This document shows, piece after piece, positions 16,625 through 25,451 of a DNA stretch of 64,000 nucleotides. This stretch comes from JAGOPB01 sp964606295 (GTDB taxonomy: Bacteria > Patescibacteriota > Minisyncoccia > Phycocordibacterales > UBA9973). Below the pieces are notes generated by a model. The model saw only the letters and a program-made list of their open reading frames with translations. It was not told the DNA's origin and searched no databases. The DNA lies in the NCBI GenBank assembly GCA_964606295.1, contig CAZSFR010000001.1, forward strand, positions 59,358 to 123,357. The letters run 5' to 3'. Position numbers and translations under genes: made by a program. How positions within the stretch are numbered: position 1 is the first letter of the stretch; every line of letters starts with the position of its first letter.

Positions 16625-18520
16625 TTACTGGGCTTTTTGCTCTTCTTCAGGTTTATCACCTTCCTCTGCGTCTCGAATATTGGTGTCATCGGCTGGCTTT
16701 GCTTCGTCTGGATTTGGAGAAGCATTCGCCATTGCTTCACCGATCTTCGACATATTTTGTGAAAGCTCCTGTGTCGCAAGCTTAATCTTCTCGACATCCG
16801 TACCATCCTTGACTTCACGAAGTGCTTTGATGCGGTCTTCGACAAGTGTTTTGACATCTGCTGGTACTTTGTCGCCTGCATCAGTCAATCCTTTTTCGGC
16901 AGTATAGAGAGTCATTTCTGCTACATTTTTCACTTCAGCAAGCTCCTGCTTTTTCTTGTCTTCGTCTGCATGAGTTTCGGCTTCACTTTGCATACGTTTG
17001 ATATCTTCATCAGTAAGACCAGAAGATGCCTCAATACGAATGGACTGCTCTTTGCCAGATGCTTTATCTTTTGCTTTCACATTCAAAATACCGTTGGCGT
17101 CCACATCGAATGTGACTTCGACTTGTGGAATTCCTCGAGGCGCTGGTGGCACTCCATCGAGAATGAATTGTCCAAGAGATTTGTTGTCCTGTGCCATTGG
17201 TCGCTCACCTTGAGTTATGTGTATTTCGACTGATGTTTGATTGTCAGCTGCTGTTGAGAAAATCTGAGATTTAGATGAAGGTATGGTCGTGTTTCTTTCA
17301 ACGAGTTTTGTGGATACACCACCTAGAGTTTCAATGCCAAGAGAAAGCGGTATAACGTCAAGCAAAAGAACGTCACGGACATCACCTCTGAGCACACCAC
17401 CCTGAACAGCAGCTCCGAGTGCCACTACTTCGTCTGGATTGATTGAGAGGTTTGCTGGTTTGCCAGAAATCTTTTCTACTTCAGCAATAAGTTTTGGCAT
17501 ACGCGTCTGTCCTCCGACGAGAATCACTTGATTGATATCATTCCATGAAAAAGATGAGGCCTCCATCGCACGCTTCGTGATTTCAATCGAACGTTTGATA
17601 AATGGTTCAGAAATTTCCTCAAGCTTTGCACGGGTCAATTTCATCAAAAGGTGTTTTGGTCCAGATGCATCAGATGTGATGAATGGAATATTGATTTCAG
17701 ATTCCAAAGTCGTCGAAAGTTCAATCTTGGCCTTTTCCGCAGCTTCATCAAGTCTCTGAAGTGCAAGTGGGTCCTTGGTCACATCAATACCGGATTCCTT
17801 CTTATATTCATCTGCAATCCATTCAATGATCTTCTTGTCGATATCGCGTCCACCAAGATGATGATCACCGTCGGTAGATTTGACTTCGATTACATCGTTG
17901 CCAACTTCGAGCACCGACACGTCGAACGTACCTCCCCCAAAGTCGTAGACCACGATCTTCTCATCCTTCTTCGTGTTAAATCCGTACGCTAGAGCTGCTG
18001 CGGTCGGCTCGTTGATGATACGCATAACGTTTAGTCCCGCAATCGCTCCAGCATCCTTCGTAGCTTTGCGTTGTGCATCATTGAAATATGCAGGTACGGT
18101 AATGACTGCTTCAGTCACTTTCTCACCGAGCTTGGCTTCGACGTCGGCTTTGATTTTCGCAAGTATCATCGCAGAGATTTCTTCTGGTCGATATGATTTG
18201 TTGCCGATGTTTGCCATGACTCCTCCGTCTTCACCTTTTTCAATTTTAAATGATGCAGTTTTTTTGTCTGAATCGAGCTCTGCGTCATCAAAACGATGTC
18301 CCATGAATCGTTTGATTCCATAGACAGTGTTTTGAGGATTGGTAACAGCCTGACGCTTGGCAAGAAGCCCAACAAGCCTTTCGCCACTTTTTGAAATGGC
18401 GACGATCGAAGGAGTCGTACGATTACCTTCGATATTTTCGATTATTTTTGGCTGGCCTCCCTCAATGATGGCAACAGCTGAGTTCGTAGTTCCTAAGTCG
18501 ATTCCAATGATTTTTGACAT
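16625..18520 (-). CDS. dnaK: chaperone DnaK (Hsp70)
   Basis: ATP-driven folding chaperone of 631 residues, full length. The ATPase domain starts [21 protein letters not shown] and includes [16 protein letters not shown] and [12 protein letters not shown]. The interdomain linker [16 protein letters not shown] and the substrate-binding domain motif [15 protein letters not shown] follow. The C-terminus ends in a flexible acidic tail ([18 protein letters not shown]). It is transcribed alone from its own promoter; dnaJ and grpE are nearby but in separate units. No CIRCE operator was seen. Confidence 0.98.
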   Translation of the reverse strand: MSKIIGIDLGTTNSAVAIIEGGQPKIIENIEGNRTTPSIVAISKSGERLVGLLAKRQAVTNPQNTVYGIKRFMGHRFDDAELDSDKKTASFKIEKGEDGGVMANIGNKSYRPEEISAMILAKIKADVEAKLGEKVTEAVITVPAYFNDAQRKATKDAGAIAGLNVMRIINEPTAAALAYGFNTKKDEKIVVYDFGGGTFDVSVLEVGNDVIEVKSTDGDHHLGGRDIDKKIIEWIADEYKKESGIDVTKDPLALQRLDEAAEKAKIELSTTLESEINIPFITSDASGPKHLLMKLTRAKLEEISEPFIKRSIEITKRAMEASSFSWNDINQVILVGGQTRMPKLIAEVEKISGKPANLSINPDEVVALGAAVQGGVLRGDVRDVLLLDVIPLSLGIETLGGVSTKLVERNTTIPSSKSQIFSTAADNQTSVEIHITQGERPMAQDNKSLGQFILDGVPPAPRGIPQVEVTFDVDANGILNVKAKDKASGKEQSIRIEASSGLTDEDIKRMQSEAETHADEDKKKQELAEVKNVAEMTLYTAEKGLTDAGDKVPADVKTLVEDRIKALREVKDGTDVEKIKLATQELSQNMSKIGEAMANASPNPDEAKPADDTNIRDAEEGDKPEEEQKAQ

Positions 18521-18559
18521 ATGTATGTATTTTATTACTTATAATTGATTACTGGATAC

Positions 18560-18587
18560 ATTATATATCATTCAGATTTTTTGACAA
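18560..18587 (-). promoter_or_regulatory. dnaK promoter
   Basis: Minus strand: -35 TTGTCA (18587-18582), 16-nt spacer, -10 TATAAT (18565-18560). This leaves an AT-rich leader of about 35 nt before the ATG at 18520. Confidence 0.65.
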
Positions 18588-18612
18588 GTATTTCGTGGTC
18601 GCGAGTTGGACG

Positions 18613-18641
18613 TTGAATTACTAGTTCCGATCTGCTATTAT
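18613..18641 (+). promoter_or_regulatory. leaderless promoter of the PaaX/Cas2-like gene
   Basis: Plus strand: -35 TTGAAT (18613-18618), 17-nt spacer, -10 TATTAT (18636-18641), then 6 nt to the ATG at 18648. This decides that start against an upstream TTG at 18606. Confidence 0.7.
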
Positions 18642-18647
18642 TCATAT

Positions 18648-19181
18648 ATGCAAAAGAAGCCTGATTTTTCACATAGAATACTGAAAATCCTGTCCGAGAA
18701 GCCTGCTGTTTCGCTTGCAGAGCTGACGGAACGTGTGAATGAGTCCAAATACGACCACAAGCCTGTCTATGCACTTACGCGCTCATTGAAGGGTCTTAAG
18801 GAGGCTGGTTTTGTGGAGTCACGCTCATCCGGACAAAATGACTATGCTCGCCTGACCAAATCCGGTCGTGTTAAAGCTAACAGCGCAAAGCTTGTAGCTA
18901 GAAGCTCTTTGGTTTCTTCTTCTTGGGATGGTAAATGGCGAATCATACTTCTCGACCTTCCTGAGAATCGGAAGTCTGAGAGGGAAAGCCTTCGTTACCT
19001 ACTCAAGAAAGCTGGATTTGTCTGTCTCAAGAATTCTGCTTGGATTTCTCCATATCCTTTTGAGCATTTGTTCGGAAATATAAAAAAAGATCTCGGGCTT
19101 TCGACCGAGATGATCATCGTAGTAACAAGCGATGTCGACGATGAAACAAAAAAAGTTCTGTTTGAAATGTTTGGAAAATAA
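18648..19181 (+). CDS. winged-helix protein with PaaX/Cas2-like domain
   Basis: A 177-residue protein. The N-terminal 75 residues form a winged-helix DNA-binding domain (HRILKILSEKPAVSLAELTE...LTRSLKGLKEAGFVES). The second half resembles the Cas2-like ferredoxin fold of PaaX-type regulators (WDGKWRIILLDLPENRKSER, LRYLLKKAGFVCLKNSAWIS). Such proteins are often annotated as Cas2 in these lineages, but there is no CRISPR array or other cas gene here, so a transcription regulator is more likely. It is divergent from dnaK and ends 3 nt before the convergent grpE stop. Confidence 0.8.
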   Translation: MQKKPDFSHRILKILSEKPAVSLAELTERVNESKYDHKPVYALTRSLKGLKEAGFVESRSSGQNDYARLTKSGRVKANSAKLVARSSLVSSSWDGKWRIILLDLPENRKSERESLRYLLKKAGFVCLKNSAWISPYPFEHLFGNIKKDLGLSTEMIIVVTSDVDDETKKVLFEMFGK

Positions 19182-19184
19182 CAA

Positions 19185-19757
19185 TTAAATTTGCTCAAAC
19201 ACTTTTACTCTAGCCGGTCGCAATATTTTCTCTCCAGCACTATAGCCAGACTGAATAATTTCGGCAATAGTATTCTCGGCAGACTTATTTTCAGTCTGAA
19301 TTGATTCAATTGACTCGTGAAGCATCGGGTTGAACGTATCGCCTACCTTTACTTGAATCGGAGTGACACCTTCATCAGTAAGCACTTTCAGAAGTTGAGC
19401 GTGAATGTACTCTACTCCCGTACGCCAATTCTTCTCCACCTTCTCCCACGCTTCCCTATTTGCAAATGCCATATCGTACGCATCCAAAACTGGAAGAAGT
19501 GATTCGACAAATTGCTCCACAACAATTTCCTTTACACGGGCAAGTCGTAGTATTTCATCTTTTTTATAGTTGACGAAATCAGCTCGCTCCCTCTGCCAAT
19601 TGGCGAGGAATTCTTCCTTTTCTTTCTTTGCTTCCTTAACATCCTTCCGGAATTTCTTGAGTGTCGCCTTCAGGTCTTCTTCTCCATCATTGTTGAATAC
19701 GAATTCAACAACGTCGTCTTCTATATCTATTTCCTTATCTTCATTTTCATTAGTCAT
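19185..19757 (-). CDS. grpE: nucleotide exchange factor GrpE
   Basis: Releases ADP from DnaK. The 190-residue protein has an acidic, disordered N-terminus, a long coiled coil (FRKDVKEAKKEKEEFLANWQ, RERADFVNYKKDE), the four-helix region (VEQFVESLLPVLDAYDMA), and the beta-wing domain with GDTFNPMLHESI and GYSAGEKILRPARVKV. I used the ATG at 19757 (MTNENEDKE). The frame is open further upstream, but that stretch crosses a terminator and the rpsI coding region. Confidence 0.95.
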   Translation of the reverse strand: MTNENEDKEIDIEDDVVEFVFNNDGEEDLKATLKKFRKDVKEAKKEKEEFLANWQRERADFVNYKKDEILRLARVKEIVVEQFVESLLPVLDAYDMAFANREAWEKVEKNWRTGVEYIHAQLLKVLTDEGVTPIQVKVGDTFNPMLHESIESIQTENKSAENTIAEIIQSGYSAGEKILRPARVKVFEQI

Positions 19758-19766
19758 ACGTGTCGT

Positions 19767-19794
19767 ATTATACCCAGTTCGATTCAAAATGCAA
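19767..19794 (-). promoter_or_regulatory. grpE promoter
   Basis: Minus strand: -35 TTGCAT (19794-19789), 16-nt spacer, -10 TATAAT (19772-19767), 9 nt before the ATG at 19757. Confidence 0.7.
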
Positions 19795-19823
19795 AAACAC
19801 TCACAGTGTTGTGAGTGTTTTTT
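19793..19823. terminator. terminator after rpsI
   Basis: A 10-bp stem AAACACTCAC/GTGAGTGTTT with a 6-nt loop and T runs on either strand. It lies 4 nt past the rpsI stop and ends the ribosomal-protein operon just before the grpE promoter. Confidence 0.85.
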
Positions 19824-19827
19824 GAAA

Positions 19828-20244
19828 TTAACGTTTTGACCACTGTGGAGATTTGCGAGCTTTTTTGAGTCCGAACTTACGGCGTTCTTTTGCTCTTGGA
19901 TCGCGCTTGAGAAGTCCAGCTTTCTTGAGTTTGCTTCGTCGTTCTTCGTCACCCTTCATCTCCTCCACGAGCCCACGAGAGATACCGTGACGGATAGCTT
20001 CTGCTTGCGAATGAATACCTCCCCCTTGAACGTGCACTGACACAGAAAATTTGTTTTCAATTTTTGTTTTCTTAAAAGGTTCTTCGAGAATAGCTTGCAA
20101 TTTGTCAGTTGCAAAATAATCCTTCAACGCTTTGTCGTTGATGATGATAGAAAACTTTGTTGCTGGCTCCATGCGCACACGAGCAGTCGATGTCTTCCGA
20201 CGACCAATAGTTTCAATATACTGTTTTGCTGATTTTGTTACCAT
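19828..20244 (-). CDS. rpsI: 30S ribosomal protein S9
   Basis: Small-subunit protein whose C-terminal tail reaches the P-site tRNA. The 138 residues include YIETIGRRKTSTARVRM at the N-terminus, GGGIHSQAEAIRHGISRGLV, and the conserved C-terminus RRKFGLKKARKSPQWSKR. It follows rplM with a 2-nt gap, the usual pairing. Confidence 0.97.
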   Translation of the reverse strand: MVTKSAKQYIETIGRRKTSTARVRMEPATKFSIIINDKALKDYFATDKLQAILEEPFKKTKIENKFSVSVHVQGGGIHSQAEAIRHGISRGLVEEMKGDEERRSKLKKAGLLKRDPRAKERRKFGLKKARKSPQWSKR

Positions 20245-20246
20245 AA

Positions 20247-20597
20247 TTATTCAGATATAGTTAGTTGCTTCATGAGTGTCGTGTGGAGTTTGTTGTGTGG
20301 GATCATTCCTGCTACGGCGTGCTTTACAAGCTCTCTCTTGCCTTTGCGAAGAGCGACGTGGCTCATTTTCTCCTCTGTGAGACCTCCCGGGTATCCTGAA
20401 TAACGCTTGTGAGTTTCAGTATCAAGCTTCTTTGCACGCATAGTAAGCTTTCCTGCATTTTCTACGTGTACCTTGATGACTTCTTTTTTATTGCGCTCAA
20501 ACCTTGGGCTCATTTTACCCAAAAGAAACTTAGCTGCTTCGCTTGCAACTCGTCCTAGTGATTTGCCTGTGGCATCGATTGTGTGGATTTCTGACAT
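20247..20597 (-). CDS. rplM: 50S ribosomal protein L13
   Basis: Early-assembling large-subunit protein of 116 residues (typically 140-145, so short at the N-terminus). Recognised by IDATGKSLGRVASEAAKFL, YSGYPGGLTEEKM and VAGMIPHNKL. It lies between rplQ and rpsI in the same operon. Confidence 0.96.
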   Translation of the reverse strand: MSEIHTIDATGKSLGRVASEAAKFLLGKMSPRFERNKKEVIKVHVENAGKLTMRAKKLDTETHKRYSGYPGGLTEEKMSHVALRKGKRELVKHAVAGMIPHNKLHTTLMKQLTISE

Positions 20598-20602
20598 ATT
20601 GA

Positions 20603-20956
20603 TTATACAAATTCTATTAAGGCCATTTTGCTACTGTCAGCTTTTCGTGGTGGAAGTTTAATAACACGCGTATATCCACCTTTTCGTTCTTTGTACTTCG
20701 GTGCTATATCCTGAATAAGTTTTGTTGTTGCTTCCTTAGAATTACGAAGTGTCGCCAATATCTGTCGGTGCTTCGCAAGGCTAAGATCTCGAGCCTTTGT
20801 AACGAGCTTTTCCATATAAGGCCGAAGTGCTTTAGCTTTCGCTTCAGTTGTCTCGATTCTGCCCTGCAATATCAAACTACGAGCAAGACTCTGCATGAGT
20901 GCGACTCGCTGGTTCTTCTCTCGTCCGAATTTTTTTACTTTGTTGTGATGTCTCAT
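20603..20956 (-). CDS. rplQ: 50S ribosomal protein L17
   Basis: 117 residues, starting MRHHNKVKKFGREKNQRVAL and containing LARSLILQGRIETTEAKAK and LRPYMEKLVTKA, all diagnostic of bL17. It follows rpoA by 23 nt, the standard gene order. Confidence 0.97.
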   Translation of the reverse strand: MRHHNKVKKFGREKNQRVALMQSLARSLILQGRIETTEAKAKALRPYMEKLVTKARDLSLAKHRQILATLRNSKEATTKLIQDIAPKYKERKGGYTRVIKLPPRKADSSKMALIEFV

Positions 20957-20979
20957 AAAGGCAACCTATCCTACTATAC

Positions 20980-21951
20980 TTATGCTTTCAGTACAATACC
21001 GAATGCACTGAGCTCCTTTCTAATTTCTTGTATACCCTTGTCTCCTATGCCCTCAACCTCCAAAAGGTCTTCCTCGCGTTTGCGAGCTAGTCCACCTAAA
21101 GTGCGAATATTTGCGTTGTTGAGAGAATTGAGAGTTCTAGTAGAGAGGCCTAGTGAATCAATACGTGTCTTCATAAGATCTGTCATTTCCTCTTCTTTCA
21201 CACCTTCCTCCACTTTTTCTTCATCTTCTTCTTTCGAGGCTTTCACAGATGCGACTACGTCGTCTTTGACACCCACCATAGCCTTCAATTGCTCGAGCAT
21301 GATGATTATTGAGTTATCCAATGCTTCTCGTGGAGAGATAGTACCGTCTGTTTCGATAATGATGCGAAGTCTGTTGTGGTTTGTCTTATCTCCAACACGC
21401 ATGTTTTCAACTTCGTAAGCAACACGACGGATAGGCGTAAAAACTGCGTCAACAGCAATAGTGCCGATATCAACCTTGTCTTTTTGATGAAGTTCTTTTG
21501 GTACGAATCCCATACCACGTTCAAGTACTATTTCGATAGTGACTGAAGTTTTTCCTGTGATTTCAAAGAGGTACTCATCTTTTGTAAGGACTTCTACTTG
21601 TCCGTCAGTTTCGATATCCTGTGAGTGTATTTTTCCGGGGCCTTTGACAGTGAATGAAAAGGAGTGCGAGTCAACACCAGTCAGCTTGAAACGAACTTTC
21701 TTGAGATGAAGCATTATCGTGACTACATCTTCACGCACATTTTCGATAGTCGAAAATTCGTGTGATACACCACCTATCTTGATAGATGTAATCGCAACAC
21801 CAGGAAGTGACGAAAGAATGATTCGACGAAGAGAGTTACCGAGAGTATGTCCATACCCAGGGTAGAGATTGTCGATTTCATATGTACCTTTGTTGCCTTC
21901 TTCTTTTGCAACACGGGGCGCGGAAGGGAGAAGTATTGTGTGGTCTCGCAT
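20980..21951 (-). CDS. rpoA: RNA polymerase subunit alpha
   Basis: 323 residues. The N-terminal assembly domain has GYGHTLGNSLRRIILSSLPG and ERGMGFVPKEL. An acidic linker (KEEDEEKVEEGVKEEE) leads to the C-terminal DNA- and activator-binding domain (LSTRTLNSLNNANIRTLGGL, LLEVEGIGDKGIQEIRKEL). Length and order are normal (rpsM, rpsK, rpsD, rpoA, rplQ). Confidence 0.98.
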   Translation of the reverse strand: MRDHTILLPSAPRVAKEEGNKGTYEIDNLYPGYGHTLGNSLRRIILSSLPGVAITSIKIGGVSHEFSTIENVREDVVTIMLHLKKVRFKLTGVDSHSFSFTVKGPGKIHSQDIETDGQVEVLTKDEYLFEITGKTSVTIEIVLERGMGFVPKELHQKDKVDIGTIAVDAVFTPIRRVAYEVENMRVGDKTNHNRLRIIIETDGTISPREALDNSIIIMLEQLKAMVGVKDDVVASVKASKEEDEEKVEEGVKEEEMTDLMKTRIDSLGLSTRTLNSLNNANIRTLGGLARKREEDLLEVEGIGDKGIQEIRKELSAFGIVLKA

Positions 21952-22004
21952 AAATTAAATTACTTATTGTATAAGTGATTAATACTAATAATGAACAAAT
22001 AAAT

Positions 22005-22607
22005 TTATCTGCTGTAGAATTCGAGCACCGTGTCTATATTGAAGAATTCTTGCGTGTATACTGGTGTACCAAGTACTTTTCCTGTCAGTGCGCCCGGATC
22101 GAATGACACCCACTTTGGCATCTGATATGTTTTCATTTTTTCAGAAAGTTGCTGGAAAAGAGGGCTCGCCTTGCTTCCTTCGCGAATTACAATCACGTCA
22201 TCTTTTTTGACTTCATATGACGGGATAGTCACACGTCTTCCGTTGACAACGATATGTCCGTGAGAAACCATTTGACGTCCAAGTGCGCGTGTTGAAGCTA
22301 TACCCATACGATAGACGGTATTGTCTAAACGTCGCTCGAGTCTCTCGTAAAGAAGTGACGGTGTGTTGGATTGCTTTGATTCGACAGCGTCATTGACATA
22401 TCGTGACAATTGGCGCTCTGTGACACCATAGGAGTAACGAATCTTTTGTTTTTCTAAAAGCTGTTCACCAAAGCCTGAGAGAGCCTTTGGTCGGCTTTTC
22501 TTTTTACCTCGACGAGCTTCGGATGCAGCAAACTTAGGTGTCTGGCACTTTTCGTACACACCCGCACCCAATCTTCGTCCTATTTTGTATTTTGGTTTAG
22601 AAAGCAT
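22005..22607 (-). CDS. rpsD: 30S ribosomal protein S4
   Basis: Primary 16S rRNA-binding protein, 200 residues. It has LRYSYG-like segment KIRYSYGVTERQLSRYV, RLERRLDNTVYRMGIASTRA, and the S4 RNA-binding fold (ARQ-equivalent RQMVSHGHIVVNGRRVTIPS). The zinc-finger cysteines seen in some S4 versions are absent. Confidence 0.97.
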   Translation of the reverse strand: MLSKPKYKIGRRLGAGVYEKCQTPKFAASEARRGKKKSRPKALSGFGEQLLEKQKIRYSYGVTERQLSRYVNDAVESKQSNTPSLLYERLERRLDNTVYRMGIASTRALGRQMVSHGHIVVNGRRVTIPSYEVKKDDVIVIREGSKASPLFQQLSEKMKTYQMPKWVSFDPGALTGKVLGTPVYTQEFFNIDTVLEFYSR

Positions 22608-22626
22608 AGTTTATTATTGAAATTTA

Positions 22627-23055
22627 TTAAACGCGTCTCGGCTTCTTGGCCTTCGGTCCATTGTGAGGTACTGGTGTCTCATCGCGAACCCCCGTCAATT
22701 CATAACCACGAGCAATAAAAGCTCTAATCGTCGGTTCACGCCCGCTACCGACACCGCGGACAACAACGTCTATATCTTTGAGACCAAGCGCTTCAGCCTT
22801 TTCTGCTAGCACTTCACCTACCTTGGAGGCTGCGAACGGTGTTCCCTTCTTTGCTCCTTTGAAACCAAGAGCACCAGATGAACTTGAGAGTACTGCATTT
22901 CCAGCCTTATCGGTCAAAACTGCCTTTGTATTATTAAATGTGGCTTGGACGTGGAGAGTTCCTGAAATAAGCTTCTTTTTAGAAACTTTGTTTGATGCAC
23001 TTCCTGATGTTCCTGCATCTGATGATCCTTTTTTTACAATTCGTTTTTTTCCCAT
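22627..23055 (-). CDS. rpsK: 30S ribosomal protein S11
   Basis: 142 residues. A lysine- and serine-rich N-terminal extension of about 25 residues precedes the fold. The core contains LHVQATFNNTKAVLTDKAGN, GFKGAKKGTPFAA and VVRGVGSGREPTIRAF, ending VPHNGPKAKKPRRV. Normal position between rpsM and rpsD. Confidence 0.97.
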   Translation of the reverse strand: MGKKRIVKKGSSDAGTSGSASNKVSKKKLISGTLHVQATFNNTKAVLTDKAGNAVLSSSSGALGFKGAKKGTPFAASKVGEVLAEKAEALGLKDIDVVVRGVGSGREPTIRAFIARGYELTGVRDETPVPHNGPKAKKPRRV

Positions 23056-23115
23056 TTTGTTTTATGTTATGTGTTTGGTTTCTATCACCTATATACTCCA
23101 GACTATTTGCTCGCT

Positions 23116-23496
23116 CTAAGTCTTCTCAACCTTTCGGCGACCGCTTGCCATAGTCTTTCTCACATTACCTCTCATTGTTCGGGAATTTGTTTTTGTTCTT
23201 TGTCCGCGAGTAGGAAGCTTTTTGGTATGGCGACTACCTCGGTAGCTTTTGATATCTTTCAATCGTTTGATGTTACCAGAAATTTCACGCTTAAGCACAC
23301 CTTCAACTTTCATTCCTTCGATAAGTGCTCGGATTCTGTTCTCATCCTCCACACTGAGGTCTGCCGGCTTCTTGTTACTGTCTACTTTTGCGCTAGTCAA
23401 AACTTTCTTTGCTATACTGCGTCCAACACCGTACACAGCAGTGAGGCCGACTGCTAGCTTCTTTTCGTTTGGAATTGTTATACCTGAAATACGCAT
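23116..23496 (-). CDS. rpsM: 30S ribosomal protein S13
   Basis: 126 residues. MRISGITIPNEKKLAVGLTA and VYGVGRSIAKKVLTSA form the helix-two-turn-helix start, and the C-terminus SYRGSRHTKKLPTRGQRTKT is the conserved 16S/tRNA-contacting tail. It follows rpmJ by 3 nt. Confidence 0.97.
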   Translation of the reverse strand: MRISGITIPNEKKLAVGLTAVYGVGRSIAKKVLTSAKVDSNKKPADLSVEDENRIRALIEGMKVEGVLKREISGNIKRLKDIKSYRGSRHTKKLPTRGQRTKTNSRTMRGNVRKTMASGRRKVEKT

Positions 23497-23499
23497 GGA

Positions 23500-23610
23500 T
23501 TATTGTTTTTGCTTGTGCTTAGGATTTTCACAAATCACAAATAAATGGTTTTTTCTTTTAACCATTTTGCAACTTGCACAAATTTTTTTCACAGCTGATT
23601 TGATTTTCAT
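23500..23610 (-). CDS. rpmJ: 50S ribosomal protein L36
   Basis: A 36-residue protein starting [20 protein letters not shown] and ending [10 protein letters not shown]. The spacing C-x2-C ... C-x4-H is the zinc-binding pattern of bL36. It is in the classic place between infA and rpsM. Confidence 0.95.
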   Translation of the reverse strand: MKIKSAVKKICASCKMVKRKNHLFVICENPKHKQKQ

Positions 23611-23630
23611 TATATAAAAGGCGCTACTAC

Positions 23631-23655
23631 AAAAAATAAGTCCGTTTACACGGAC
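23631..23655 (-). terminator. terminator-like hairpin between infA and rpmJ
   Basis: Minus strand GTCCGT-GTAA-ACGGAC followed by TTATTTTTTG. It lies between two co-directional genes normally in one operon, so it may act as a partial terminator or attenuator, or may mark separate transcription of infA. Confidence 0.6.
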
Positions 23656-23669
23656 ACGCGAATTGCATC

Positions 23670-23900
23670 CTAACTCATTTTGAGTCTTTTGACAATGCGC
23701 GCCTTGCCCTGATATGGGTCGAGAATGAGGTCAACTTTGTCTCCGACCAATACCTTTATTCTGTTGAATCTCATCTTTCCAGCTAAGTAGGCGAGAACAA
23801 CGTTCCCACTCTCGAGCTCTACACGGAACAAAGTGTTCGGTAAGGCTTCGACAACTAGGCCAGATACTGTAGAATCAACTTCTTTTCCTCCTTCACTCAT
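23670..23900 (-). CDS. infA: translation initiation factor IF-1
   Basis: OB-fold factor that binds the 30S A site. The 76-residue reading from the ATG at 23900 ([20 protein letters not shown]) fits IF-1 length, and [37 protein letters not shown] and KARIVKR are typical. An upstream TTG would add 11 unrelated residues. Confidence 0.96.
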   Translation of the reverse strand: MSEGGKEVDSTVSGLVVEALPNTLFRVELESGNVVLAYLAGKMRFNRIKVLVGDKVDLILDPYQGKARIVKRLKMS

Positions 23901-23958
23901 TTTTTGCAAGTGATGAGATAATAACAAAATCAACTATATAAGTCAAGTAATACATATG

Positions 23959-25437
23959 TTAATCAGCCAGAATGACATTTATGTGTTCTGTCTTGTCTGG
24001 GAAACTCCTGTGCCACAGTGGGTGCATGGCGACTTTGGCGGATAGAATGCTAGGGTAGTTCAAAAGTATAGTATCAACATCTCTTACTTTTCTTGTGATC
24101 AAAGACTTCACGAATGAATCTATGTCAATTATCGCATTAGCCTTGCCTTCCCCTGTTAGTGTGAAGCTTATCTTGCTAGCAGTGTTTGGTAGTATTAGAT
24201 CCTTGCTATCAAGCTTGAATGTGAAATCTTCAAGATTTGGAATATCAAATTTTTTGTCTGTGTGTGTTGCAAGCGTTGTTCGTGTACCAATAGTTGAAAT
24301 GAGGGCATCCTTCGAAAACATAAAGGCAGTTACTTTGAGGGTAACAACTATTGGAATTGATACTTCCTTCGACTGCAATGAGTTGACTGTGCTCGACTGT
24401 TCATAAAAAACTGCATCATCAAAAACTATGTAGCCAGCGGGCACCTCTGCCATGACTTGTGTTATTGCCTTCTCTTTCAGCGACTCAATAATAAGATTTT
24501 CTTGTTCAGAACGCTCCTCAGGTGTAATCGTATACACTAGCCCAGTACTCCCTCCCTCAATTGCAGTTTTGGAACGACCATAGAATTTCGCATATTTATC
24601 TGCCTGTGTTTTGAAACCAACAAATTTGAAGTCCGTCATTCCAGTATTATAAGTTTCACCACTTTCAGTTGCGTGGACACCTACTTCGAGCTGTCCTGGA
24701 ACCACCGTCTCTCCCTTCTTCGTGTAGCCGGGAATTGAAACCGCAATGTCGGTCATATAGATTTTGCCATTCGTGGCTTCGAGACGAGTGTTGATGAGAA
24801 GATTTTGCTTGCTTGTACTATATGCATTGTAAAGAATGACTTTACCTGTCGCGAGCTTATCACTCGTTGTACTGCCGGTTGAAACAACATCTGCTTTGTC
24901 GCTCATATCAACTGCCATAACTGAGAATGGAAGTCCTGTACTTGCGTCTTTGTTTGCCTCAAATTTTTCATCAATAGAAAGAGGTTCGCTGTACGGCGTG
25001 ACTGTGACCGTTGCTCTCACAAACACAAAAGAAAGAGCGTAGACAAGGGCAATAAGACAGATGGTCGCAAATACCCATACACCTTTTCCACTTTTGCTAC
25101 CACCGTCTCTGTTTATTTTTCGAAACGTTTCCTTTGGTGTGCTTGGCAATTTTAGTTCTGAAACAGTTGCAACGTTTGGAGTACGTACTTCCGGCATATC
25201 AGACTCTTGTGTGACAGCGTGCCTCGCGTAGCGCATGAGAAAAGGATTGGTATCAATCTCTCTATTTGCATTCAAAAGTTCAGTTTCTTCCGAGCTGGTG
25301 AGTTCTTCTCGAGGAACAAGTATATCCCTATTCAATCGATTTGTATCAGATTGAACTACCTTTTTATCCAACCTTACTGGTCTTTCGGGCTCATTATTTG
25401 GAGAGACTATGTCTTGAATGAAATTATTATTTGCCAT
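23959..25437 (-). CDS. single-span membrane protein with baseplate-J-like outer region
   Basis: A 492-residue protein. About 118 cytoplasmic, mostly disordered residues are followed by one membrane helix (VWVFATICLIALVYALSFVF) and a large outer beta-rich region. The part GKVILYNAYSTSKQNLLINT...GYTKKGETVVPGQLEVGVHA resembles proteins of Patescibacteria annotated as baseplate J-like. I know of no proven function. It lies 14 nt downstream of an actin-fold ATPase, and the two are probably partners in an envelope machine. Confidence 0.7.
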   Translation of the reverse strand: MANNNFIQDIVSPNNEPERPVRLDKKVVQSDTNRLNRDILVPREELTSSEETELLNANREIDTNPFLMRYARHAVTQESDMPEVRTPNVATVSELKLPSTPKETFRKINRDGGSKSGKGVWVFATICLIALVYALSFVFVRATVTVTPYSEPLSIDEKFEANKDASTGLPFSVMAVDMSDKADVVSTGSTTSDKLATGKVILYNAYSTSKQNLLINTRLEATNGKIYMTDIAVSIPGYTKKGETVVPGQLEVGVHATESGETYNTGMTDFKFVGFKTQADKYAKFYGRSKTAIEGGSTGLVYTITPEERSEQENLIIESLKEKAITQVMAEVPAGYIVFDDAVFYEQSSTVNSLQSKEVSIPIVVTLKVTAFMFSKDALISTIGTRTTLATHTDKKFDIPNLEDFTFKLDSKDLILPNTASKISFTLTGEGKANAIIDIDSFVKSLITRKVRDVDTILLNYPSILSAKVAMHPLWHRSFPDKTEHINVILAD

Positions 25438-25451
25438 ATTTTGATACTGAA

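Noticed and set aside
18521..18605. CIRCE operator for HrcA upstream of dnaK
   Set aside because: No TTAGCACTC/GAGTGCTAA inverted repeat or near match in this interval or before dnaJ and grpE.
18648..19181. Evidence of a CRISPR-Cas system from the Cas2-like fold
   Set aside because: No repeat-spacer array and no other cas gene in the 64 kb; the N-terminal winged helix points to a PaaX-like protein.
19758..19952. N-terminal extension of GrpE by 65 residues
   Set aside because: The extension would cross the grpE promoter, the rpsI terminator and part of rpsI; the canonical start at 19757 gives a normal-length GrpE.
20768..21418. A plus-strand ORF across rplQ and rpoA
   Set aside because: Shadow of two certain genes; serine-rich translation typical of reversed coding sequence.
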